From Whitmania pigra (taxonomy: Eukaryota; Annelida; Clitellata; Hirudinida; Haemopidae), in the NCBI GenBank assembly GCA_021613335.1, contig JAJTWR010000021.1, positions 2,376,001 to 2,440,000 on the forward strand: 64,000 bases of DNA, written 5' to 3'. The translations under genes were made by a program, and so were the position numbers. Of the stretch, positions 21,161 through 34,933 are shown in pieces (the stretch's first letter is position 1; each line of letters begins with the position of its first letter). The notes beneath the pieces were generated by a model, which was given only the letters and a program-made list of their open reading frames with translations, did not search any database and had not been told where the DNA came from.

Positions 21161-24100
21161 ATGTCTCGGACTCCTGTCATCGTAAATGTTTATGACATGG
21201 TGAGCCATGCTTGCTAATAGTAGATGTGTAATAAAGGAATACTTTATTATATATTGATGTCATAAAGCATTTGTTTATAATTTTATAAGGCTTGTTAAAT
21301 GATGAATGTAAAATTTTTATCATATAACCTATTTGTTATTTGTTATATTTACTGTTAATATTGTGGCAAGAACTTTTCAAGCCCCACTTTGAAGTTTATT
21401 TTAAGTTTCTTGATTTCTGCATCTGCTATTACAAAACTCAGGGGCACGGTAATTCTTTTGTTATCCTTCATAGCTTGTAATTATTTCCTCTTATTCAGTT
21501 ACCTTTGGCCTCAAAAACACCTGTTCGGATTCTTGTAATTTTGTCTCAGATGTTTATTTGGGTGCCTTATGGACAAGAACTCAGTCTACTTTGAAGTAAT
21601 GGAGCTCACCTGCTAACAAATAGCATAATTCCCTTACATTTTGTTGATCTTTTTAAGTAAAAACCTTCTTATATTCCTGCTGCATAGTTAAATTATTATT
21701 TATTTAATTATTTATTTTCAAATTCTCCATAAAACCTGAATCCAGTTACGCAAGCTTCTGAAATTTTGGACCAATTTTGACTGCCAAGAGGGCAAGAGCC
21801 CATGGGCCAGGCAATATTTTTGGATCCACCTGGGTTTTAAAATATTAAAGTCATGAATTTTCCAAATTGACATAACTTTTGATATGGCCACTGTATCGAG
21901 AGACCCAACCGTTTTTTTATCGGTGACCTTATTGTCACTGATCTCAAGTCTTTAACCTTTTATGTGACTTTCTTTATTATTACCAATAGAATCATAACCA
22001 CTATTTCAATCCTCAAAATATAATCAAAACCTTATTATAATATATTAAAATTTAAAATGTTTTCAAATATGAAATGAATTATAAAATATTTCAGTATTGG
22101 TTTAATGAATACACTTCGTCTCTGGGCATTGGAGTTTATCACTCAGGAATTGAAATTTATGGACAGGGTTTGTGATTTGAATTGAAAGATCATTTGAGAT
22201 TTATGAAATTCATTTGTTGAATATTTTATGATATGTGAACATGTTTTTTTTTAAGCTGGTTTAAATTTTTTAGCTGTAGAATGGAACAGCTGTTTATAAG
22301 CATCATGCAAAATAAATGCCTACACAGAATTACAATATCCACATCCATATATCCACCAGTAAAGAGACTTGGAAGAGTTTTTGATGGGAAAATGGAATAC
22401 CACCACCAATATCGATTGCTCTTTACAGTAGGAGTGAACAATTGAGGCTGCTGCTCAGGTCCATTGTTGAAAAATACAAGATCAGCAAAATCAGAATACA
22501 TTGGTCGCTCAACAACTCCAAAGACAATAGAGTGCGGAGTTATGCCACAACTTCGTTATGGACAGACAGTCAGAGTGCAAGAAGAGATTGAGAAGTCAGA
22601 GGCAATTTTAGCTTTTGAAGAAATAATAGGGCCCATTCAGGTTGACCTCCATGAACTCGGATGGAACCACTTTGAGAGGTGGTAACGGCAAGCGCAGCAG
22701 CCAAAGCAGCTATGATAACAAAAGGACAATGGACAACATGAGATGACGTCATGTAAAGATCTGTCACATGTAATAACATTTGGCAAATGTCTCTGTTATG
22801 TACGTGATATATTTAGCTGGTGAGAAAACTAAGATAAGAAACTTCCAAAACTTTTATTAGCAACACTGTTTTCCAAATCAAAATGACACGTCTCAAAGAC
22901 ACCACACCCAACACTTTCCTTCTAAGATTGTTGATCGTCACTGTAGGATTTCTTCCACGGTTCCACAACAACTCTTTCGGGAGCATGATGTATTCTCTGC
23001 GGTCTCTGCTTCTGTTTCTCTGAAAGATCCGCAATGATCAGCTGTCTTTCTTCTTCCGAGGTTCCGCAACCTCAGTGAGTCATCTCCTTGGGGACCTTCA
23101 TTCTCCACTTGATTCTCACAGTCCCTGTCTTATTTCCGATGTGACAAAAAACTCCAGATCATTGAAGGGACTGACTTGTGGCTGGCTGAGTGTATCAAAG
23201 GCACAGTTTATTTGCGTGTCTCATCCAAACATTTTATGGAATTTACAGGTAATTTTCCTAAAGATTCATGAAAAACATCCATCTCTAACTTAGCGATAAC
23301 TTGTTCTTCCTGAAGTGCTATCTGCTGCATGATCAGTCTAGATAATGAATCTGCCTGGCCGAAGTTTGTGGTCTTGCAGTATTCTATCTTGAAATCATAT
23401 CTTTGCAGAATAAGACACCAATGCTGTAGTCAGCTTGATGTGTAGAGAGGAATGCCCTTTTTAGTACCATAAATGGTTTGTGGTCAGTCAGCAAATTAAA
23501 TCTTCTCCCACGTATGTAATTATGGAATTTGCAAACAGCAAATACTATTGCTAAACCTTCCTTTTCTACTTGTCTATAGTTTCTTTCAGCACTGGTCAAA
23601 ACTCAACTGGCATGAAAAATGGCTTTTTCCGAGCCATCTCGAAATTTATGGGATATTACTGCTCATAACCTATACTCTAAAGCAGTGGTTCTCAACCCCC
23701 GGTCCGTGAATCAAATCATGATCATAATAATCATCAAAGGTACCGGGCCACCCAAGGAATAATAAATTATTTCCATTTCATAAAAAAAATTAAAATAGTT
23801 TGTAGGGCTTGAGAACAACCGCTGCCTACTTTCTTAGTGTGTTCGGTAAAATTATTCAGTCTGATTTTGTAACATTTTAAGAATAACGATTAACTTACCA
23901 AAAAAAATGATACACTTTTTACTTAAATTAAATTTTTAATTTAAAATAATTTTTAATAATTCAATTAAGTGATTACAGTGAAGTAATTTAATTATCTTTT
24001 TTCCTTTTCTTCTGAACTTCGCCCCATAACTTCACCAGGCCCCAATCGTGCAGGAAATTATATAATTAATTTTTGCTCTAAAGCATGCTGTTGGCACTGC

Positions 24101-26113
24101 GAGTCCTCCTTTGCCGATTTTATTATACAATAAATATTGGCCAATTCCTTCAGAGTTACCTCATCTGTTTCACCCAGTTTGCCTAGCAGATGTTTTCTGA
24201 AATCTTCGTAATATGGGACCTTGAATGCCATCACAAATGACAAACATTTTAGTGCTTCAATGTAAATCTTGCAACCTTTCGCTTACTCCTATTTCTTGTT
24301 GATCAGGTTTGGTATGTTGTCTATATCACTGCCTGGTGCAGAGGAACTCGAAGACATTCTAATCTGCATTGGGAGAGTCTTTTCGGACTCTGAGGACTTT
24401 TTCCGTTTTTTCCAAGCTTATCTCTGTCGACGGCTTTGATGAAATCCCGACCGAAAACTGGGCGTAACTACTCGAGTCTAACAAAGAAACCAGCATGTCA
24501 ACTTTTTCATTGTCGCTGCGAAAATTCTGGCTTGAAACACTGCCTTCAAATCTCTGGAACTATGTCTCAAAATTGTTTGCTTCTGGATCGTGTGTGAATT
24601 TGCAAATTTTCTGACAAATGTTTTTCTGCAAAACAGAGTGTCGGAGTTGTCTTCATGATTCACATCTCCTTGAATCAACATCTCTTCACAACGTTTTTCT
24701 TCTTCATGCCGGCGTTTTTCAGCATGCTTCTTGTCCCTCGCTATCATGTATTGAAGGAGCTTCTCAATTGAATCAGTCATTTTCAATGTATAATTTGTCA
24801 GGATCCTCATCGCCAATTGCTATGTATGCAATATATTTAGCCAATGAGAAAACTAAGATAAAGACTTCGGAAACACTCATTTACAATCACTATGGTTTGG
24901 CATCCATGATCAGATTGGTTTATGATGTGCTCTTTTCACTGACCAATTTGCAGAAGTGGGGGATAGTCTAAGGTGCAAACTCTGAAAATGTTCCCAGTCA
25001 TGTGCTCCCATTATGCATGTGTGCCCTTGACCATAGTCAGTGCACAATCAATTTCAGGTCTTGCAGGTCGTTTTCGAGGAGGCAAAGACGGCATGCTTTC
25101 AGACAAATGCCTGAAAAATTGTGCCAGCAAGAAGAATATATTTCTTCAGGTAATATAAGGGAATTATTTCTTACCATCACAAGGTTAAGAGCAAGAATCA
25201 AAAAAGGCACTTGCTTTCCAAAGCCAAAGATTGAAAAGTCGAAGCAGACCTGAAAGGGGCACAAGAAAGTGACAAGCAGCAGGATCTAGTGTTGGCGTCA
25301 ACATCAACGGACACCTTCATCCTGGCCGAATTGAAGTTTCGTGTGGGAAGACAGAATGAATCTTAGCAATGTTTAAAAGAGCGACCAGTACTTGGATCTC
25401 ACAATAGGTCTCAAGGCAAAGAGGGTTCTGTTCGCCATCGAAGTCAGTGAGAGGGATGTAGGCAGGTCTACTTAGGCTTTTCCAAGGGAGAGACAAAACA
25501 CTTTGTCAAAAAACTGATGCCTCAGAGTCAACATCGCATTGGATATGGATGACGACCAGAATTAAGGCAAGGAGAAGCACATGAAGGGTCATGACTCACT
25601 CCACCGCAGCAGGGACACCAGTAGAAACAGACACCCTGATGAGTGTAACATTAAAGAAATATAGGAAGCACTACAGTAGCATTATCAGTGAAGTCCAAAT
25701 CATCTTAATCATGCAACGGACTATAATCAAATAAATAAATAATAAATAGCATTATCAGTGTTATTTCACGGATACAGAAGCTCTTGCTTTCAGTGCTATT
25801 GCAGACTAGTTTGTGTCGACTCTAGCTGACAGTTTTATTGATGCTTTGTCATTTTTGATTTACGTTATGAGAAAAAACAAGCTGGCAGGATTGGTCATCA
25901 ATCATGGATGTGGCCCAGCCCCTGATGGTGTAAGGATTCAGGGCTGAAACTTTATTCAAGAAAGCAAATCTTCTGAAGATCCCTACCAGAAGGCTTGATT
26001 AAGAGTTTCAAAAAACAAAAAAAATATTAGAGTGGTGGAAAACATTTTCTTTTAATTGCACAATTTTTAATTTTGCTCCATTTATGGATTTGTCCAATTC
26101 TGTAGGTGTTTGT

Positions 26114-26189
<76 letters not shown>

Positions 26190-27664
26190 GAAGTTGTTGC
26201 GATTCATACTAATGCGTGTAGAAATGGGCAGCAGATTACAAAATTCTAACAAGCTGTTCTTTAGCAATCAGTTTGAATTCATTTCTGAGGAGGTAAATCT
26301 TATAGCATCCATATGGTAATGTCATAAGATCCAGACATTGCCAAAAATTAATAGGCACAGTTCAGTAGTTTCTTAGTAATCTCTTGGAAAGTGTGACATG
26401 TCAGCTGATTAAAGACTATAAAAAGGAGCTAGAGTGTAATGTGCTGAAGATGTGGCTCAGAAAGCTGAAAATTTGTATGGGTAAAAGATGGCTTGGAGTC
26501 CTAAAAACTTTAAAAGAGAAGCATGATTGCTAATAATTTCAATAAGATTAATTTCGTTAAAATATCTCTATTACAATTGAAATGCACCCTTTTAGTCATT
26601 TGAGAATAATAGCAAAATTTACTTTTTTTACACTTAAGCTATGAAAGAACTTTTTGCACTTATTGACCATGTATTGGAAAAGGAAGTAATAGGTCCATGT
26701 GCACTACAAGCAGACAAAAAACATATAAATGTGGTGGACCGATCACTTTACTCTCTATGCATAAAATATTTCCAGAAATTTTGGATATGTGCATGTACTT
26801 TTGAAGACAACGTTTTTCTATTTTTGTCAAAAAAGTGCAATAATTGTTGATTCAATGCTTCATCTTTTTAAACATGATTTGCACATCTTCAGAGATTAAT
26901 GTTAATTGTTATCTTTATTGCTGAAACCATCAGAAATTTAAATAATAAACTGGTATACATTATAAACTATTTGTTTTCATTTCAGAATATGCTTATGGAG
27001 GTCATCCATACCCATTTTCTGGAGTATTTGACATCAATCCAAGAGATGCAGAGGAGCTAGGAGAGCAATTTAAATTCAAGTTTGTATTTTGGCACTAAAA
27101 GTCCATAATAGTCAAAATTAAATTTTCTTATTTCCATTCAAGCTTCTCTTTTGTTTAGAACACGTTATTAGCCTTTTCAATTGATTATTATTATTATTAC
27201 TGTTATTATTACTCATTGTAATCTTGACTTTATATTAAGTCATCTTTGTTAGAATTTGTTTTATCATATTGCAGAGAATCCATTGTCATTGGCTTCACCG
27301 ATTTTTTGAAAGAAGATGTAGCTAAAATAATAGAGCAACTAGGTCAACAGTATCACGGAGATCAATATCACCTGCTTAATAAAAACTGCAACCATTTTTC
27401 TGCTGCTCTGGTAGACGTAAGTCTTTGGAAAGTGCTTATTTTAAAAGTGATAAACATAGGCGTTTCCAACAGGTCCTCTGCGGCAAGGAATTGCCTAGTT
27501 GGGTAAACAGGTTGGCTTACATGAGTTCGTGCATCCCCTTCGTAGAGAAGGCCTTGCCTAAAGAATGGCTGACACCTGTGGCCTTACAGACTTCCATCCA
27601 CCAGCATTGCAACAGCCAGGATTCAACATTCTTCCCTCCAAATGATGATTTCTATGGACAATAA
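21161..27664 (+). CDS. DESI2: PPPDE-fold deubiquitinase/deSUMOylase DESI2
   Basis: Cysteine peptidase of the PPPDE superfamily; family members have been reported as deSUMOylating or palmitoyl-hydrolysing enzymes. Five exons: 21161-21199, 22095-22167, 26986-27079, 27275-27416, 27473-27664, total 540 nt, 179 aa plus stop (human 194). It begins [20 protein letters not shown]. The catalytic His is in [11 protein letters not shown] and the catalytic Cys in [12 protein letters not shown]. The family block [20 protein letters not shown] and the PKEWLTP motif follow. The C-terminal acidic tail of the human protein is replaced by a short tail ending DDFYGQ. The gap between exons 2 and 3 is 4.8 kb and holds the gypsy remnant, a MITE, a micro-retroposon and a microsatellite. 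Confidence 0.95.
22250..22793. other. Intron sequence with an unrecognised frame
   Basis: A 73-codon plus-strand frame (22,464-22,685) and scattered coding-like pieces around it resemble a decayed retroelement protein, but I could not place it in a family. Confidence 0.3.
22794..24960 (-). mobile_element. Decayed Ty3/gypsy retrotransposon in a DESI2 intron
   Basis: On minus, a 5' LTR end (GCATACATAGCA at 24829-24818) is followed by a primer-site-like ATTGGCGATGAGGATCC and a Gag-like frame beginning [20 protein letters not shown] (24,780). A further Gag-like piece lies at 24,058-24,243. RNase H of Pol follows at 23,384-23,690 ([28 protein letters not shown]) with an in-frame stop just upstream. 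A related LTR end (GTACATAACA) closes it at 22,794; both LTR ends share CTTAGTTTTCTCA and GCTAAATATAT. Reverse transcriptase and integrase are deleted. LTR outer limits are uncertain. Confidence 0.8.
23683..23824. repeat. 142-bp MITE nested in the gypsy remnant
   Basis: Begins CAGTGGTTCTCAACCCCCGG and ends GGGCTTGAGAACAACCGCTG, imperfect inverted ends of Charlie-like hAT type. Its right half is shared with 7780-7862. Confidence 0.75.
25691..25746 (+). repeat. 56-bp micro-retroposon (LINE-tail only)
   Basis: Bounded by a perfect 14-bp target duplication TAGCATTATCAGTG (25677-25690 and 25747-25760). It contains AAGTCCAAATCATCTTAATC, ATGCAACGGACTATAATC and an (AAAT)n tail, the same unit as at 20,692. 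Confidence 0.9.
26116..26189. repeat. (TAA)n microsatellite
   Basis: About 24 uninterrupted TAA triplets in a DESI2 intron. It gives a spurious poly-tyrosine frame on minus. Confidence 0.97.
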
Positions 27665-28155
27665 GATTCATACTCCAATATTTCCATCAATTAGATATTT
27701 CATTAAAATTTTCAAAGGTACACGAGCAAAAGCTTACATCACTATCAACTTATGTTATGGTCCTCTATCAACATTGTCGTGAGAACTTCACAGTATTTAT
27801 TTTCTTTACATGTTCTAATTATAAGGCCAAATTGCTAGCGGTCAGCTTACGCAATTTTATATACGAGATTTTCTGACTTTCTTCATTTAAAAACATTTCC
27901 CCTTAAGGAACCAAACAATTCAATTGGTGAGAGGTTTATTGAGACACTGAACTGCGATCTGCCTCGCATGATTTTGCAAGGAAAGAAACGCAAACCTTAG
28001 TAGTAACATAACATCCCTGCTTTAGGCTCATTAATTAAAATAGACCTAATTATTATGTTAAGAACTGTTTAATTTGGATTGTTGGTTTGTGTTGATATTG
28101 AAGATGGGGGTGTGGATTTCTGGGACAAGCTTGTAGCTGGAAAATTATAATAATT
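27665..28155. other. Convergent 3' flank between DESI2 and CK2-alpha
   Basis: The two stops are 491 bp apart and point at each other. No feature besides expected 3' UTRs is seen. Confidence 0.5.
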
Positions 28156-31100
28156 TCAATGTCTCAATGTCCAAAGGTACAACAAATTGTAAATACAACC
28201 TGACAGTTGTGAATGGTTTGATGTTGAAGGCATTCCTGTAGCCAGCTTCTCAGGAGGATTGTATGTTCCCTTGATTATCATGTCTGAAATAATTTTGTCT
28301 AATTCATACCCTAATCTTTTCTCCTTTGCTAGCTTTGTCATAGTTTTAAAATGCTCTTGCAGCATGAGCATTAATCACAAACATTAACCACAAATAAAAT
28401 TAGAAGTTTCCACATATTATATAGTATCTATTACCAAAATAAGGATGTTCCATGGCCTCTTTTGCAGTGAGTCGTTCTTGATGATCATATCTCAGAAGTT
28501 TGTCCAAAAAGTCTAATGCCTCTGCTGAAACCAAGTGCTCATTTTCACTATGCACAAACCTTTCCCATCTCTTCCGGGAATGTCTGGCGGAATAAACGTT
28601 TAGTGTCTAGAAACGAGAATTTATTAAATTAGCAAAAAATCGATCAACCTTCCCAGAATGTCATTAAACCTTGGATCAAGGTCAATTTGATATTTGTCGA
28701 TGTACTCGAACAGCTCCTCTGTCCCCAGAACCTTAGCTATTCGGACAAGCTGCATTGGAAGTTCCAAAGCATTTAGAGGTTGTTTATAAGTTTGTAACTC
28801 TGCTAGTGTGTTTAATGCTTTTTTAAAATATTGACAATAACCTGGTCATAATTATCGTGTCCATGGAAAAAAGGCTCTTTCTTGAAAATCATGCTTGCAA
28901 ACATACACCCCAGGCTCCATAGGTCCAAAGAGTAGTCATACAACTACAAAAGCCAATAATCAACCCTTAATGTTTAATGTAAAATAATGATAGAAAAGTA
29001 TCACAATTTTTAAATCTTTGTGTGAAATGTGTCCAAGAATGGGCTTCAAAGACCCATACCTATTACCTGATAATCAAGTAGTAACTCAGGTCCCTTGAAG
29101 TATCTTGAAGCCACCCTTACGTTATATTCCTGACCAGGATGATAAAACTCAGCAAGTCCCCAATCGATGAGTCGGAGCTACACAAAACAAAACAATGTAG
29201 TCACGCCTAAGAGAAAGTAATCGCACCAAAATATCGACTGTGTGGTTCCTGGACAAAGTGTGAGCAACAATACATAGTGTTTTCTAGTGAATTGCTAAGT
29301 AGATAACCAAGACAATATCATGAATATAATAAATTTAAGAGACCTTCCTCTGGTCATGATCTATCATGACATTGTGGGGCTTGACATCTCTGTGCATGAT
29401 GCCATGACTGTGGCAGTATTCAAGAGCCTATAATAATCAATTATTATTCATTGAAAAATAGTCAAAAGGCAAATTGACAGACAACACAACCTTTAAGACT
29501 TCAAGTATGTAGAATCTGATGTCATAATCTGTAAAGGTCTGGTACAGCTGCTATTAAAATAACAAAAGAATTTATTTATTTTATAATTAAACAAGTTAGT
29601 GTGGGGATTAGATTTTAAGTATAGTAGTTATTTGTTGTTTCCTATGGAGTACTTTTAAGTGAGCACACTCATTACTTAATGCATATTAGAATAACTATTT
29701 TGATAATACATCAAATCTTTAATAAATTAAATGTTACAAACCTTGAAATCAATGTTGTCGACATACTCAAAAACCAAAGAAGGAGTTCTGGACTAAAACA
29801 GAATTAATAAAAGCACCTTAATATTCCAATTAACTTAAAACAGAATAAAGACTCCTCAAACAGCCACTCACAATAGGATCTTTCACAACTGAAAGTAATG
29901 AAATGATGTTCACACCCTGGTTCAAGTTTTCTAATATCTTTATCTCTCTTTTGATCTTTTTCTTTTTAACAGGCTAAATAAAAAAGTCATCTTTAAAATT
30001 TTAAGCTAAATTATGTCATATGCTTAGTTTAGTGGAGACATTTCAGTTAGTTCAGGCAAAAGCAACAACTGAACTGTGCTTAATACCTACATGATTTTAT
30101 AAATAAATAATATACATTATATTAATATATATATATATTGCCATCAGCAATTAGCTTAAAAGTAAGATGCTTGCTCAACTTTGTGATGAACTCTAAAGTT
30201 GCTTTAATTATTTATCAGTGTTGTTTATAATCCACCAAAATAATAATGATTATATAGGAAAAAAGTAATTAAGCAAAAAACTATTAAAAGTATATTGAGA
30301 ACTTACTGAATAGTTGATTTAAAAATGTAAATAGATTAAAAATTAATTAGTTTTAACAGCGGCCCAAATAAATATGTTGAAATGCAGTGATCATGGATTA
30401 TAATTAGTTTAATAAAAATTTTACAAATATTATTACAGTCGCCAAAAAAATACCAATATTTATAAAATACAATATCGTTCTATTTTATTAATTATTTATA
30501 TCAACCAAAAAGAGGGCCACGAGTGACCACTAAAACAAGTTGGAGTCAGATAATCTGTACTTATAGAGTGCATCGAACACATTTTTCATTAAGTCAATTA
30601 AATTGTAAGAAAATGTCTCAAATCGCCATTGGAAATGCAGGCCTTAAATCGACCAAGAGTTGTGGAGCTGATAATGTCTGGGGATAAAGTTCCATGGTTT
30701 CACAAAAAATTTTGCAAACTTGATCTAACTCATGACAAGATATTAGTAGATCAATTACAAACATATAATCTCTATACGAACAAAAATATTTCATTTATTG
30801 TGAAAGTCCTAAATATAATAATTGTATGGATTCATTTTGACCACTATGAGTACATTTATTTATAAATGTGGTTAAACAAAAATTAATAAAACTGTTAAAA
30901 CCATGAAATGTTAAGAAATAAGAAAATAGTTTTGAAAAATCTTAAATCGAAACATTTAACCATATCATGAAAAATATTAGCCAAATAATACAATGTCTTT
31001 ACCTTCAATATTTTAACAACACATTTTTCATTGCTAGTCATTTTCATTGCTTCAAAAACCTCACTGTATTTTCCTCTTCCCAATTTTCGAACAAGTTGGT

Positions 31101-31571
31101 AATCATCTTGTTCCCTTAAAATAAATCCAAGAAAATGTTCTGCACCAATCAATATTATTACATCCATCGACTATAAAACCAAAATGTTTTTTATAGTAAT
31201 TTCTCAACTGTTTGTTTCTAGCATGACATAGGAATTTGATAATTTATCAGTCCAATTAATCAAAATCAAAATCATTGTAATTTCATTATGTTAGCTTATT
31301 TCTCCAGCCAAGCTATTTTTTCACTCTAATGAATCTTTTAAAATTGCAATACATTTAAAACATGCAAAATAAACGATATTTAAACATCATTGCAAAGCAA
31401 ATTACTAATTAAATTAAATGAAAGGTAAAACATGAGTCCTAAAATATTAATCATATATCAACGAAATCAGTCTAACCCCCATGTAACTACATGAGATTCA
31501 TAATCCCAATATTCACGAGGCTTCAGAGTGTTTGCGTCCGCATAGACCCTCGCTTTACTAGTTACCGGCAT
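28156..31571 (-). CDS. CSNK2A1: Casein kinase II catalytic subunit alpha
   Basis: Constitutive acidophilic Ser/Thr kinase, catalytic half of the CK2 tetramer. Eleven exons on minus: 31571-31477, 31114-31003, 29973-29872, 29792-29742, 29550-29491, 29427-29344, 29177-29067, 28943-28842, 28749-28649, 28583-28435, 28283-28156; total 1095 nt, 364 aa. It shows the CK2-specific N terminus ([20 protein letters not shown]), glycine loop GRGKYSEVF (44-52), catalytic Lys66, the basic [10 protein letters not shown] cluster, HRDVKPHN (152-159), the CK2 signature DWG (173-175) in place of DFG, and the activation segment [13 protein letters not shown]. The C-terminal tail after HPYF is short and diverged. 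An in-frame upstream acceptor for the last exon would add 21 or more residues. Confidence 0.95.
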
Positions 31572-32892
31572 ATTAAACGTAGAACTTATCCTTATTACTA
31601 AAATACAACCGAGCTGACCATATTATTAAGAATCTGTTTAAAACAGCAAATGTTCCTTTATGTTAACTCAGTACTATATCCTCCAAATTTCAGAAGTTCA
31701 ATAGTAAAGCTAAACGCATGCAAAGCGCCGAATCAATCGAACAACACCAAGTGATGCTTTGTTTATACAATATTTCCGTTTATGTAAAGTTGCGTTACAA
31801 CATTGCTAATTTTTAATTATTGATCACTAAAATTATTTAATAAGTCTACGGTTATTTTTATTGTATGTTTGCCATAAATTTTTAATTGATCTACAAATAT
31901 CTTGTCATTACTAAAGCAAGATTCATTACGATTAGGAGTACAGTACTCCGAGTACTTATTTAAGTAATGTTATCTATAAAATAAAAATTATGATATATTT
32001 CAGCACTATTACGAAAATGTTATCATACAACAATTAACGTTTAATTAAAGGGCTCTAGAGCACATGGTTTCCTGCTTATATTAAAAAACAACAAAATAGG
32101 GCAAGCCGATTTTATGCTTACTGCTGCTAGACATAAGTAAGACGTGAAGGGGCCAGGAGACTTACTATTGTCGGTTTGCAAGGACCAGTGTGTGCATGTG
32201 TGAGTATTTTATTAACTTCCATTTCATGATTGGGTCAATGCCGTGCATGAACCGAATCAATCTTTATTATAGATGTGCTTGTGTATGGACGAGCTGAAGT
32301 ATTTTAAATTCAATTTGAGTTCTCATTGCAGCGCCAAAAAATTAGGAAAGCTTTCGACATCAATATCTATTACATATTATAAGTTATGCTATCGAAATTA
32401 TTAGTGTGTTTGCTTTCCTTGATTCTTTGGAGTGAAACTGTTTGCTTGCTCTTTAGAGAAATTCAACGCTATCTATTTGTATATTCAATTGATTGGTTTG
32501 CTCCCCCTTTACTTTTGAACAAAAACAATGGTCATCTCATCAAGTTGATCAAGTTCTATAATATCCTCAAATCGCACCAGTCAGATTATAATTGAAAGGG
32601 CCAAAGGTAACGATATAATTTTTAAACAGTGCGTGTATCCATTTACAGCAATACATATGATGGTGGAAATAGTAATATTACGAATAAATGTCAAATGAAT
32701 ATGCTTATGCATTTTTTTCAATTTCGTTATACTTTGGAAGATATAAGTACTTGGGAGTCTTCATTACCTAAAGAATGAACTTTTTAAAAATAAATATATT
32801 ATTAATAACATTTTTTAAATTTTTCTTTATAAATTAAAAGCCACATAATTTATGTTTTAAATAATTTTGTAAATTATGAACATCTCTCAAAT
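31572..32892. other. Divergent intergenic region between CK2-alpha and EF1-alpha
   Basis: 1.5 kb between start codons. It should hold both promoters and 5' UTR exons. Only the EF1-alpha start region shows recognisable motifs. Confidence 0.5.
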
Positions 32893-32940
32893 AAAATAAG
32901 AATAAATAGCACGTGACTTGCGGCGCTCTTCCTTTTCCCC
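32893..32940 (+). promoter_or_regulatory. EF1-alpha core promoter and 5' TOP tract
   Basis: A 15-base pyrimidine run CTCTTCCTTTTCCCC (32926-32940) matches the terminal oligopyrimidine tract that begins EF1-alpha and ribosomal-protein mRNAs. An E-box CACGTG is at 32910-32915 and an AT-rich TATA-like stretch (AAATAAG/AATAAATAG) lies 20-35 bp upstream. Downstream, an acceptor at 33,092 (TTATTATAG) suggests a 5' UTR intron; its donor is not certain. Confidence 0.55.
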
Positions 32941-33092
32941 TAGTTCGTTTGGGTTGTCTATCGCTCGTCGGTTGTATCGGTCTGAAATTTCCTGAGCTGT
33001 TAGTGTTTAATTTATTCTTGGCTACATAATTATATGGAATTTATAAGCTGCACGCAGCCTTTACAATAACACGCTCGTTTATATTATTATAG

Positions 33093-34835
<1,743 letters not shown>

Positions 34836-34874
34836 AGATGCTGAGTAACACTAACTTCCTAGGTGGAATGATCT

Positions 34875-34919
34875 TTTATTTGGTAAATAAAAGAGATCAG
34901 GGTTTAAATTGTGTTTATT
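34875..34919. terminator. Interleaved polyadenylation signals of EF1-alpha and DNAJC5
   Basis: Plus-strand AATAAA at 34886-34891 serves EF1-alpha. Minus-strand AATAAA lies at 34919-34914 and again at 34880-34875 for DNAJC5. The stops are only 98 bp apart, so the mature 3' ends are likely to overlap. Confidence 0.65.
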
Positions 34920-34933
34920 GAGCATGGTTTAGC

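Noticed and set aside
26082..26267. Poly-tyrosine reading frame
   Set aside because: It is translation of the (TAA)n microsatellite.
30629..30865. 78-codon plus-strand frame in a CK2-alpha intron
   Set aside because: No recognisable family, ordinary intron composition, no splice context.
31925..31975. AGTACTCCGAGTACTTATTTAAGTAAT as a second Tol2-like end
   Set aside because: Resembles the 19,967 motif only in AAGTA words; no inverted partner or duplication found.
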